From JBKHJZ01 sp046537875 (GTDB lineage: Bacteria > Actinomycetota > Acidimicrobiia > Acidimicrobiales > VFJN01), in assembly GCA_046537875.1 (NCBI GenBank), contig JBKHJZ010000044.1, forward strand, positions 1-20,093: a DNA stretch of 20,093 nucleotides, read 5' to 3'. Below are positions 6,376 to 13,374 of this stretch, piece after piece (within the stretch, counting starts at the first letter, position 1; each line of letters opens with the position of its first letter). The translations under genes were made by a program, and so were the position numbers. Under the pieces are notes generated by a model, which was not told where the DNA came from, did not search any database, and worked only from the letters and a program-made list of their open reading frames with translations.

Positions 6376-7388
6376 TGGGTCTGCGCGCCTGGGCCCCCGG
6401 ACGGGTCAACCTGATCGGCGACCACACCGACTACCTGGACGGCCTCGTGCTGCCGCTGGCCATCGGGCTCGGCGTCGAGGTCAGCGGCGACCCGGGCGGC
6501 GACTGGGTCATGCTCGGCTCGGAGGGACACCCGGGGGTGGCCGAGATCCCGCTGGCGAACTGCCCGGATCCCGCGTTCGTCGAGCCCCGCTGGGCCCGCT
6601 ACGTCGCCGCGGTGGTGGCCGAGGTGGCGCCCGCCGACGGGTTCGTCGGCATGATCCAGGCGAGCCTCCCCGAGGGCAAGGGCCTGTCGTCGAGCGCCGC
6701 GCTCGAGGTCGCGGTGGCCACCGCGCTCGGCGCCGACCGGTCGGATCCCGTGGCGCTCGCCCGCGCGTGCCAGCGCGCCGAGCACCGTGCGGTCGGGGTG
6801 CCGTGTGGGATCATGGACCAGCTCGTCGCGATCGCGGCCTGCGCGGACGCAGCGCTGCGGATCGACTGCCGGTCGCTCGAGATGACGCCCGTCCCGTTGC
6901 CCGACGACGTGGAGGTGGTGGTGGCAGACTCCGGCGAGTCGCGCGACCTCGCGTCGAGCGACTACGCCGAGCGGCGGGCCGAGTGCCAGGCGGCGGAGGA
7001 GCTGATCGGCCCCCTGCGCGACGCCACGCCCGCCGACGCCGAGCAGATCGACGACCCGGTGCTGCGCCGGCGGGCGCGCCACGTGATCACCGAGAACGAG
7101 CGGGTCGATGCGCTCGCGGTGGCGCTCGCGGCCGACGACCTGGCCACGGCGGGTGCGCTGATGGCGTCCAGCCACGCCAGCCTCCGTGACGACTTCGCGG
7201 TGTCGACCCCCAGCCTCGACGCGCTGGTGGGCGACCTGCGGGGCACCCCCGGCGTCTTCGGCGCCAGGGTGACCGGCGCCGGCTTCGGCGGCTGTGTGGT
7301 GGCGCTCTGCCGTCCCCGCACGCGGGTGCCCGGCCAGGTCGTCTGGCGCGGCCGCCCCATGCCGGGCGCACGCCTCGAGAGGACCTGA
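6375..7388 (+). CDS. galK: Galactokinase
   Basis: This is a 337-residue GHMP-family kinase that phosphorylates galactose with ATP, feeding GalT. The substrate-recognition motif APGRVNLIGDHTDY is at residues 7-20 (Arg10 is the catalytic arginine; Asp16 replaces the Glu of many GalK proteins). The ATP-binding loop LPEGKGLSSSAALE spans 98-111, the catalytic base is Asp148 in CGIMDQL, and the third GHMP motif VTGAGFGGC is near residue 300. The ATG overlaps the galT stop by one base (TGATG) and has GAGGAG at 6365-6370, inside the galT end. An in-frame GTG at 6372 is too close to that site. The short C-terminal tail after the last strand is Arg/Pro-rich and not conserved. It forms a two-gene galactose operon with galT. 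Confidence 0.94.
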   Translation: MGLRAWAPGRVNLIGDHTDYLDGLVLPLAIGLGVEVSGDPGGDWVMLGSEGHPGVAEIPLANCPDPAFVEPRWARYVAAVVAEVAPADGFVGMIQASLPEGKGLSSSAALEVAVATALGADRSDPVALARACQRAEHRAVGVPCGIMDQLVAIAACADAALRIDCRSLEMTPVPLPDDVEVVVADSGESRDLASSDYAERRAECQAAEELIGPLRDATPADAEQIDDPVLRRRARHVITENERVDALAVALAADDLATAGALMASSHASLRDDFAVSTPSLDALVGDLRGTPGVFGARVTGAGFGGCVVALCRPRTRVPGQVVWRGRPMPGARLERT

Positions 7389-7492
7389 TCCACGCGGCGT
7401 GAGCGGGACCTCTCCCGGGCCGTGACGGCCGAACGACCCTGGCGGTCCGGCCGCGGCCGGTCGCACGATGGTGTCGTGGAGAGGAGGTCTCG

Positions 7493-7894
7493 ATGAACGA
7501 CGACCAGGGAAGCATCCTCCTCGACATCCCGCCGGGCAGGGCCGGTGACTTCGACCGGGTCGCGCTCGAGCGGATGGGGCATCCCGTCGTGGTGTGCCAC
7601 GGCCCTGCGGACAAGGTCTGCCCGCTGCTGGCCGGTCACGGATGCCCGAAGTTCGAGCAGGCGCACGGCGTGGTGTTCAAGCTCGATCTCGGACGGGCCC
7701 AGCACCGGGCGATCGTGAAGCGCTACCAGGCGCTGGCCCCTCCCGGCACACCCATCCGGGTGCTGGTCACGCCGGCGGACGCCGCCCACCACGCCGACCT
7801 GCTCAGCGGGTGCGAGACGTGGACGCACGAGCCCACCGTGGCCGACCTCGACGGCTTCGCCGCCGAGGTGGAGGCAGCGGACCGGGCCGCCTGA
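7493..7894 (+). CDS. Small cysteine-bearing protein of unknown function
   Basis: This is a 133-residue soluble protein I cannot assign to a named family. The start is firm: AGGAGGT at 7482-7488 lies 4 bp before the ATG. Cys35, Cys43 and Cys51 are spaced exactly eight apart (CHG, VCPLLAGHGCP), and Cys107 follows much later. Around them the protein alternates hydrophobic strands (PVVVC, GVVFKLDL, IRVLVTP) with amphipathic helices, suggesting a small alpha/beta fold of the receiver or Rossmann-like kind without a phospho-acceptor motif. The cysteines could bind a metal or Fe-S cluster or act in redox; that is inference. It follows galK by 104 bp with its own ribosome site and converges on the 7917-8642 gene, 22 bp away. 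Confidence 0.82.
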   Translation: MNDDQGSILLDIPPGRAGDFDRVALERMGHPVVVCHGPADKVCPLLAGHGCPKFEQAHGVVFKLDLGRAQHRAIVKRYQALAPPGTPIRVLVTPADAAHHADLLSGCETWTHEPTVADLDGFAAEVEAADRAA

Positions 7895-7916
7895 ACCGCA
7901 GCCTGCGTCCGCTCGC

Positions 7917-8642
7917 TCAGCGTGCCGACGCCAGCCGATCCCGCAGCCGGCGCATCGCCCCGGGGGTCCGGGCGCCCCACCAGAACAGGTCCTGCCCGTC
8001 GACCAGCACCACCGGGGCGACCTCCTCGAGCGCCGGGACGTGGCGCTGCCCGAACGGGTAGGGCTCGCTCGGCGCCAGGACGAGGTCGGGCCGCCGTTCA
8101 CGCGCCTCGTCCAGCGTGACGGTCGGATAGCGGTCGGCCGCGTCGGCGAAGACGTTGCGTGCCCCGAGGGCGGCGAGCAGCGACGAGCCGTAGGTCCCGT
8201 CCGACATGGTCATCCACGGCCGCTTCCAGATCGGCACGAACACCGAGACGGCGAGCGCCGCCGCCGGGTCGGCCCCTCCCCCGCCGGTGGCCCACGCGGC
8301 GTCGTCGAGGCCGAGCCCGACGGCATCGAGCCCGACGACGCCGGCGAGCGTCCGGAGCGCCGGTCGCACGTCGTCGACGCCGTCGATCGACAGCGCCACG
8401 GTCCGCACCCCGGCCGCGCCGAGCGCCTCGGCGTCCTCACGCCGGTTCTCCTCGACGCACATCACCACCACGTCGGGCGCCAGGTCCACGATCGCGGGGA
8501 CGTCCGGGTTCTTCGTGCCGCCGACGTGGCGCAGCCCCGGCTGCTCGCAGAAGCGCGTGCACGCCACCGGCGTGACACCCCACGCGAGCAGCGTCTCGGT
8601 CACCGAGGGGACCAGGCTGACGACGCGGGGTGACGCGCTCAC
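7917..8642 (-). CDS. BtuF-like helical-backbone metal/cobalamin-binding protein without signal peptide
   Basis: This 241-residue protein has the fold of periplasmic cobalamin/iron-siderophore binding proteins (BtuF/FepB type): RVVSLVPSVTETLLAWG at the start, VGGTKNPDVPAIVDLAPDVVV, VEENRREDAEAL, then WMTMSDGTYGSSLLAALGARNVFAD and a late PSEPYPFGQRHV. It lacks both a signal peptide and a lipobox, so it should stay in the cytoplasm, as do other proteins of this subgroup. No ABC permease or ATPase gene is nearby. I chose GTG 8642 because the fold begins there, 7 bp after the stop of the PH-SHOCT gene. A longer in-frame ATG at 8696 would overlap that gene and add a serine-rich tail that is its antisense shadow. 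The ligand is unknown. Confidence 0.82.
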   Translation of the reverse strand: MSASPRVVSLVPSVTETLLAWGVTPVACTRFCEQPGLRHVGGTKNPDVPAIVDLAPDVVVMCVEENRREDAEALGAAGVRTVALSIDGVDDVRPALRTLAGVVGLDAVGLGLDDAAWATGGGGADPAAALAVSVFVPIWKRPWMTMSDGTYGSSLLAALGARNVFADAADRYPTVTLDEARERRPDLVLAPSEPYPFGQRHVPALEEVAPVVLVDGQDLFWWGARTPGAMRRLRDRLASAR

Positions 8643-8649
8643 CCCGCTC

Positions 8650-9276
8650 TCACATGCGGTCGAGGAGCTGCTGCTTCTTGCGGGCGAACTCGTCATCGGT
8701 GAGGAGGCCCTGCTTGCGCAGCTCGTCCAGCTCGCGGATCTGTGAGGGGATCGAGTCGTCGCGGCCGGGGGACATCGAGGCGCCCACCCGGTCGTACTTG
8801 CGGTTCTCGTTCTCCTCCATCTGGCGGTAGATCTCGTTCTGCACGGCCGACGGCTTCCGCACGTCGGTGAAGCTCTGGCGGCCCATCTCCCCGGCCGACT
8901 CGATGACCAGGTCGCCGTAGCGCATCAGGCGCTCGTGCAGCCGCTGCCGGAAGAACACGGTGTTCACGCGCTCGAGGGGGATCTCGATGCCGTGCTTCGA
9001 CAGCACGCCGTGCCGGTAGATCAGCCTGTCGGTGGTGACCACGAAGTGGGTGGTGACCCAGCGCAGGTAGCGCACCAGGAACCACAGCACCGCGACGAGG
9101 ACGAGGAGACCGACCAGGATGCCCACCGCTGCATGCGTGTCGACCGCGGCGACCACGATGCCGGCGATCACGGCGACCACGAGCGCCGCCGTCGGCACCC
9201 CGAGGAAGATCCAGTGCGGCCGCAGGTCGAGGACGACCTCCTCCTCGTCGTTGAGCAGCTTGCGGGGGAACGCCAC
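8650..9276 (-). CDS. PH-domain (bPH2/DUF304) membrane protein with C-terminal SHOCT domain
   Basis: This 208-residue membrane protein has a short cytoplasmic start (MAFPRKLLNDEEEVVLDLRPHW) and two membrane helices at about 24-45 and 49-69. A bacterial PH-like domain follows at about 72-150 (TTDRLIYRHGVLSKHGIEIPLERVNTV), then a charged linker (QMEENENRKYDRV) and a SHOCT oligomerisation motif at 177-207 (IPSQIRELDELRKQGLLTDDEFARKKQQLLDRM in outline). The molecular role of such proteins is largely unknown; they may assemble at the membrane. The GTG start at 9276 has TACGCT exactly 7 bp upstream and no ribosome site, so it is probably leaderless. The BtuF-like gene starts 7 bp after its stop, suggesting one transcript. 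Confidence 0.88.
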   Translation of the reverse strand: MAFPRKLLNDEEEVVLDLRPHWIFLGVPTAALVVAVIAGIVVAAVDTHAAVGILVGLLVLVAVLWFLVRYLRWVTTHFVVTTDRLIYRHGVLSKHGIEIPLERVNTVFFRQRLHERLMRYGDLVIESAGEMGRQSFTDVRKPSAVQNEIYRQMEENENRKYDRVGASMSPGRDDSIPSQIRELDELRKQGLLTDDEFARKKQQLLDRM

Positions 9277-9283
9277 GTGGCGC

Positions 9284-9289
9284 AGCGTA
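9284..9289 (-). promoter_or_regulatory. Leaderless-type -10 box (TACGCT) of the PH-SHOCT gene
   Basis: On the minus strand TACGCT is followed by GCGCCAC (7 bp) and the GTG start at 9276. No Shine-Dalgarno-like sequence lies between them. Confidence 0.58.
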
Positions 9290-9302
9290 CCGCCGCCCAG
9301 CG

Positions 9303-9319
9303 GGGGCGGCCGCCGCCCC
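9303..9319. terminator. GC-rich hairpin after the metallopeptidase gene
   Basis: GGGGCGG-CCG-CCGCCCC forms a 7-bp all-GC stem with a 3-base loop, 59 bp after the metallopeptidase stop and upstream of the PH-SHOCT promoter on the same strand. Its place between a gene end and a new promoter fits a terminator, though no T-run follows. Confidence 0.38.
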
Positions 9320-9378
9320 TCCGGCGCCGGCGCGGTGGCCGGTGCGGCCCTGATTCCCGGCCCCGGTTGCGACGGCGG

Positions 9379-9732
9379 TCAGGACCACCCCAGGTCGTCG
9401 AGGCGGGCGTCGTCGATGCCGAAGTGGTGGGCGATCTCGTGGACCACGGTGATCCGCACCTGCTCGACCACCTCGTCCTCGTCGCGGCACGTGGCCAGGA
9501 TCGGCAGGCGGAAGATCGTGACCCGGTCGGGCATGGTGAGTGCGCCGGTGCCGTACCAGGCGTCCCGCTCGGTGAGCGGAACACCCTCGTAGCGGCCCAG
9601 CAGCCCGCCGTGCACCCTCCCGTCCTCCACCAGCACCGCGACGTTGTCCATGACAGACGCGAGGTCGTCCGGGATGCCGTCGAGCGCCTCGGCCACCAGC
9701 TCCTCGAAGCGTTGGGGCGGTACGTCGATCAC
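9379..9732 (-). CDS. Zincin-like metallopeptidase family protein (DUF1025/COG3824 type)
   Basis: This 117-residue minimal zinc metallopeptidase-like protein carries the HExxH motif VVHEIAHHFGI (His98, Glu99, His102), followed by DDARLDDLGW as in this family. The N-terminal part (PPQRFEELVAEALDGIPDDL) and the central YxG-PLTERD and LPDRVTIFRLPI-like stretches also match. The physiological substrate is not established for the family. I chose the second of two tandem GTG codons (9732) because TAGCCT lies exactly 7 bp upstream; GTG 9735 would add one residue. The gene is divergent from the helicase gene, with only 34 bp between the two start codons, so their promoters overlap. Confidence 0.86.
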   Translation of the reverse strand: MIDVPPQRFEELVAEALDGIPDDLASVMDNVAVLVEDGRVHGGLLGRYEGVPLTERDAWYGTGALTMPDRVTIFRLPILATCRDEDEVVEQVRITVVHEIAHHFGIDDARLDDLGWS

Positions 9733-9739
9733 CACCCGC

Positions 9740-9745
9740 AGGCTA
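9740..9745 (-). promoter_or_regulatory. Leaderless-type -10 box (TAGCCT) of the metallopeptidase gene
   Basis: TAGCCT on the minus strand is followed by GCGGGTG (7 bp) and the GTG at 9732. It lies only 11 bp from the opposite-facing TATCGT box of the helicase gene, so two polymerases could not occupy both at once. Confidence 0.56.
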
Positions 9746-9756
9746 GGGGCGGCGCG

Positions 9757-9762
9757 TATCGT
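9757..9762 (+). promoter_or_regulatory. Leaderless-type -10 box (TATCGT) of the helicase gene
   Basis: TATCGT is followed by CGGGGTG (7 bp) and a TTG codon at 9770; an in-frame GTG at 9767 lies 4 bp after the box. The strict 7-bp spacing seen at other genes here would favour TTG as the first codon, while codon preference favours GTG. Confidence 0.5.
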
Positions 9763-9766
9763 CGGG

Positions 9767-11851
9767 GTGTTGGACGCCGACGACCTGCTCCACGACCTCG
9801 ACGACGACCAGCGCCAGGCGGTCACGTCGCCGGCTCGGCCGCTGGCGATCCTCGCCCCGGCGGGATCGGGCAAGACGCGCGTGCTGACCCGGCGCATCGC
9901 CTGGCGCATCGGGACGGGCGACGCAGATGCCAGCCACGTGCTCGCCCTCACGTTCACCCGGAAGGCCGCCGCGGAGCTCCGGGACCGGCTGCGACGCCTG
10001 GGGTTGCGCGACGGCGTGGCCGCGGGCACGTTCCACGGCGTCGCCTGGGCCCAGCTCCGCGCCCGCTGGGCCGACCAGGGCCGACTGCCGCCCACGCTCC
10101 TGGCCCGCAAGGGGCGCCTGCTCTCCGAGGTTCTCGGCCCCTCCCGCGACGGCACCCGGGTGGCGGATCTCGCCGGTGAGATCGAGTGGGCGAAGGCGCG
10201 GCTGGTCGGCCCCGACGACTACGTCGCCGCGGCCGGCAGGGAGCGCCGGCGGTCACCCTGGCCGGCGGAGCGGGTCGCCGAGCTGTACCGGGCCTACGAG
10301 GAGCGCAAGCGGGCCGCGCGGATGGTGGACTTCGACGACCTCCTCCGCCTCTGCTCGCACTACATCGAGAGCGACGAGGCGTTCGCCGCGGTGCAGCGCT
10401 GGCGCTTCCGGCACCTCTTCGTCGACGAGTTCCAGGACGTCAACGCCCTTCAGCTGCGGCTCCTCGACGCCTGGCGGGGACAGGGCTACGACCTGTGCGT
10501 CGTCGGCGACCCGCACCAGGCGATCTACGGGTGGAACGGCGCCGACGCCGGGTTCCTCGAGGAGTTCCGCAGCCTCTACCCACCCGCCGAGGTCGTGTCG
10601 CTCGAGGGGAACTACCGGTCGTCGCCCCAGGTGCTGGCGGCGGCCGCCGACGTGCTGACCGCCGCGCGGGTGGGTCGCCACCCCGTCCGGCCGACACGCC
10701 CCGACGGGCCGCCGGTGCGGCTCGACCGCCATCCCACCGATCGGGACGAGGCGGTGGCGATCGCCCGGGCCGTGCGCGACGGCCGGGACCCGCGTGGCCG
10801 GTGGTCGGCGCAGGCGGTGCTGGTGCGGACCCACGCCCAGGTACCGCTCATCGCCGAGGCCCTCCGGGCCGCCGGCATCCCACACCGTGTCCGGGGAGGT
10901 GACGCGCTCCTCGACCGGTCCGAGGTCCGCGACGCGCTCGATCTCCTCCGCCATGCTGGGGGGGCGCTGGCGGTGGCGCTGCGCGACCTCACGGCTCTCG
11001 CCGACGAGGCGAGGGCGGCGGCCACGGGTCCGGACGGCGAGGCGAGCGCCGACGGTGCACCGGTCGTGGGGATGCCGGGCGCCGGGTCCGGGGCGCGCGG
11101 GGCACCGGGCGAGCGGGCGGCCACGCTGGCGATGGTCGAAGACCTCGCGCGCGACCATCTCCGGCTCGATCCCTCGGCATCGGCCCGCGGCTTCGCGGCC
11201 TGGCTCCTCGCCACCCTGCAGGCCGAGGGTGCCGATGCGCCCACCGACGCCGTCACGATCGCCACGTTCCACGCCGCCAAGGGCCTCGAGTGGCCGGTGG
11301 TCCACCTCGCGGGGCTCGAGGACGGCCTGGTCCCGATCTCGCACGCCCGCACCCGGACCGCCCGGGCCGAGGAGGCTCGCCTGCTCTACGTGGCGATGAC
11401 GCGCGCCGGCGAGGAGCTCCGCTGCTCGTGGGCGGGCCGACGCACGTTCGGCGACGCAGCGGCCGACCGCCGGCTGACGCCGTGGCTGCGCGGCCTGTCG
11501 GAGGGGCTCCGCGAGGGGCACGACGACGCCGGCGGACCACCGGAGGACTGGCGGGCCCACCTGGCCGACCAGCGCGACGTCCTGGCGCGCTCGGCCGCGA
11601 GCTCGGCCGGTGACCGCCCCGCGGTCGCCGCCCTCCACGCCTGGCGGCACCGGGCCGCCCGCGCCGCCCGGGTGGCGCCGGAGACGCTCGTCGACGACCG
11701 GCTGCTCGATGCCATCGCCGAGGCTGCGCCAACCACGATCGACGAGCTCGTGGCCGTCCCGGGCATGGGACCGCTCCTGGCGGCCCGCATGGGACCCGAC
11801 ATCATCGCGACGCTGCAGCGCGGGCCGCCGGCCGGCGCAGCAGCGCCTTGA
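9767..11851 (+). CDS. uvrD2: UvrD2-type superfamily 1 DNA helicase with C-terminal HRDC domain
   Basis: This is a 694-residue ATP-dependent 3'-5' helicase for DNA repair or replication-associated unwinding. Visible SF1A motifs in order are: Q-motif LDDDQRQAVT (11-20), Walker A APAGSGKTR (30-38), TFTRKAAAELRDR (62-74), DFDDLL (188-193), Walker B FVDEFQD (218-224), VVGDPHQAIYGWNGA (245-259), GNYRSSP (281-287), ATFHAAKGLEWPVVHLAGLEDG (499-520, motif V) and LLYVAMTRA (539-547, motif VI). An HRDC-like domain fills about 617-686, ending in TIDELVAVPGMGPLLAARMG. This matches actinobacterial UvrD2, but the CxxC...CxxC element normally found between helicase core and HRDC is missing; the 552-617 linker has only one cysteine. 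GTG 9767 is preferred over TTG 9770; both fit the fold. Confidence 0.92.
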   Translation: MLDADDLLHDLDDDQRQAVTSPARPLAILAPAGSGKTRVLTRRIAWRIGTGDADASHVLALTFTRKAAAELRDRLRRLGLRDGVAAGTFHGVAWAQLRARWADQGRLPPTLLARKGRLLSEVLGPSRDGTRVADLAGEIEWAKARLVGPDDYVAAAGRERRRSPWPAERVAELYRAYEERKRAARMVDFDDLLRLCSHYIESDEAFAAVQRWRFRHLFVDEFQDVNALQLRLLDAWRGQGYDLCVVGDPHQAIYGWNGADAGFLEEFRSLYPPAEVVSLEGNYRSSPQVLAAAADVLTAARVGRHPVRPTRPDGPPVRLDRHPTDRDEAVAIARAVRDGRDPRGRWSAQAVLVRTHAQVPLIAEALRAAGIPHRVRGGDALLDRSEVRDALDLLRHAGGALAVALRDLTALADEARAAATGPDGEASADGAPVVGMPGAGSGARGAPGERAATLAMVEDLARDHLRLDPSASARGFAAWLLATLQAEGADAPTDAVTIATFHAAKGLEWPVVHLAGLEDGLVPISHARTRTARAEEARLLYVAMTRAGEELRCSWAGRRTFGDAAADRRLTPWLRGLSEGLREGHDDAGGPPEDWRAHLADQRDVLARSAASSAGDRPAVAALHAWRHRAARAARVAPETLVDDRLLDAIAEAAPTTIDELVAVPGMGPLLAARMGPDIIATLQRGPPAGAAAP

Positions 11852-11882
11852 CCTGCGAGGTCGCGGGCGCGACAAGGGAACC

Positions 11883-12218
11883 ATGGGTGTGCCGCTCGAC
11901 TTCATCCCGGAGGACGGGTGGCCCTACCCCGACGAGGGCGACGGCGACGGCACCGAAGCCCCCGATCCGGTCGACCTCCGGTTCGACCCGGACGACGACC
12001 TGGTCGCGCTCCACGCGCTGCCGCCCCGGGCACTGGCGTCGCTCTCGCCCGACGAGCGGGCCGTGCTGGTGGCGCGGTTCGGCCTCGACGGCAGCGATCC
12101 GATGACGTTCGAGGCGATGCGCACCACGCTCGGCATGTCCCGCCGGCGGGTGCGGTACGTGCTCTCCGGGGGCATCGCGAAGCTGCGCGAGGCGCTCGGC
12201 GACGGCGAGCCGGGCTGA
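11883..12218 (+). CDS. Stand-alone sigma-70 region-4-like DNA-binding protein
   Basis: This 111-residue protein has an acidic, Pro/Asp-rich first half (about 1-45; EDGWPYPDEGDGDG and RFDPDDD) and a second half that looks like region 4 of a principal sigma factor. LASLSPDERAVLVARFGLDG is followed by the helix-turn-helix TFEAMRTTLGMSRRRVRYVLSGGIAKLREALG (75-106), much like the RpoD pattern of LRFGLDDGEPRTLEEIG...RERIRQIEAKALRKLR. Regions 1-3 are absent, so it cannot act as a full sigma factor. It may be a transcription regulator or an RNA-polymerase- or DNA-binding accessory; the function is unknown. AAGGGA upstream of the ATG serves as ribosome site. It starts 31 bp after the helicase stop and is probably co-transcribed with it. 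Confidence 0.84.
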   Translation: MGVPLDFIPEDGWPYPDEGDGDGTEAPDPVDLRFDPDDDLVALHALPPRALASLSPDERAVLVARFGLDGSDPMTFEAMRTTLGMSRRRVRYVLSGGIAKLREALGDGEPG

Positions 12219-12245
12219 CGGCACGGCGACGGCACGGCGACGGCG
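12218..12245. repeat. Short 11-bp tandem repeat
   Basis: ACGGCACGGCG is repeated twice without interruption (12218-12228 and 12229-12239) and followed by a partial third copy, ACGGCG. It begins at the last base of the region-4 protein's stop codon and lies in the gap between convergent genes. It looks like replication slippage; I see no function in it. Confidence 0.5.
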
Positions 12246-12249
12246 CCCC

Positions 12250-12283
12250 ACGGCGGCCACACGGCCGCGACTCCGGCCGCCGT
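12250..12283. terminator. Bidirectional hairpin between convergent genes
   Basis: ACGGCGGCC (12250-12258) and GGCCGCCGT (12275-12283) are perfect reverse complements with a 16-base loop that itself contains a further CGGCCG. The element fills the 74-bp gap between the region-4 gene (+) and the aldo/keto reductase gene (-), so it can stop transcripts from both sides. It has no T-run, as is common in GC-rich actinobacteria. Confidence 0.5.
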
Positions 12284-12292
12284 CACCTGCGG

Positions 12293-13324
12293 TCAGCGGC
12301 GTGGACGCCGGCGCCGCCGGGGGCTCGCGATCGCCGGCGGCAGGTAGCCGGCGTCCGCCCACGTGAAGTTCGTGCCGGGAGGCACGATCTCGTCGATCCG
12401 GTCGAGCACCCCGTCGCCGAGCGCCACATCGGTCGCACCGAGCTGGCTCTCGAGATGCTCCATGGTGCGCGGCCCGATGATCGCCGAGGTCACGGTCGGA
12501 TGGGTGAGGACGAACGCCAGCGCGAGGTGGATGAGGCTGATCCCGGTCTCCTCCGCCAGCACGGCGAGGGCATCCGCGGCCCGGAGCTTCGCCTGGTTCT
12601 CGGGCTTGGAGAGGTCGTAGCGGTCGGGGATCCGCTCGGCACGCCTGCTGCTGAGGTTCTCGGCTCCCAGGCGCCACCTGCCCGACAACCAGCCACCGGC
12701 GAGGGGGCTCCACGGGATCACCCCCATGCCGTGACGCTCGCAGGTCGGCAGGACATCCGCCTCGACGCCCCGCACCAGCAACGAGTACGGCGGCTGCTCG
12801 CAGACGAACCGCTCCCGCTGACGTCGCTCGGCCACCCACTGGGCCTCCACGATCTCCGAGGCGGGGAACGTCGAGCTCCCGAGGTAGCGGACCTTGCCCT
12901 GGCGGACCAGATCGCTGAGGGCGCCGAGCGTCTCGTCGACGTCGGTGCCCGGCTCCGGCCGGTGGACCTGGTAGAGGTCGATGTGGTCGGTGCCGAGACG
13001 GCGCAGGCTGTCCTCGCAGGCCTGCACGATCCACCTGCGGGAGTTGCCGGACCGGTTGGGGTCGCTCCCCATCGAACCGTGGACCTTGGTGGCGATCACC
13101 AGGTCGTCGCGCCGGCCGGCGATGGCCTTGCCCACGATCTCCTCGGACTCGCCGGCCGAGTACACGTCGGCGGTGTCGATGAAGTTGATGCCCGCGTCGA
13201 GCGCGGCGTGGATGATCCTGATCGAGTCGTCGTGGTCGCGGTTGCCCCACGCCCCGAACATCATGGCGCCGAGGCAGAGGGGGCTGACCCGGACTCCCGT
13301 GCGGCCCAGCCTGCGGTACTCCAT
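12293..13324 (-). CDS. Aldo/keto reductase
   Basis: This 343-residue NAD(P)H-dependent TIM-barrel oxidoreductase reduces aldehydes or ketones. The start MEYRRLGRTGVRVSPLCLGAMMFG is typical. The catalytic tetrad is Asp50 and Tyr55 (FIDTADVYSAGESEE), Lys80 (IATK) and His121 (LYQVHRPEP). The C-terminal cofactor-binding stretch TSAIIGPRTMEHLESQLGA is also present. The last 15 residues are a run of Arg and Pro (PRRRRRPRR). The closest general type is the YajO/Tas-like or potassium-channel-beta-like AKR group; the substrate is unknown. GAGGAGG lies 6 bp upstream of the ATG. It follows the thioesterase gene by 50 bp on the same strand and may share its transcript. Confidence 0.92.
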   Translation of the reverse strand: MEYRRLGRTGVRVSPLCLGAMMFGAWGNRDHDDSIRIIHAALDAGINFIDTADVYSAGESEEIVGKAIAGRRDDLVIATKVHGSMGSDPNRSGNSRRWIVQACEDSLRRLGTDHIDLYQVHRPEPGTDVDETLGALSDLVRQGKVRYLGSSTFPASEIVEAQWVAERRQRERFVCEQPPYSLLVRGVEADVLPTCERHGMGVIPWSPLAGGWLSGRWRLGAENLSSRRAERIPDRYDLSKPENQAKLRAADALAVLAEETGISLIHLALAFVLTHPTVTSAIIGPRTMEHLESQLGATDVALGDGVLDRIDEIVPPGTNFTWADAGYLPPAIASPRRRRRPRR

Positions 13325-13374
13325 GGGTGTCCTCCTCGTGTCGCGGGCACGCCCCGCCGGGGCGCCGGCTGCGG

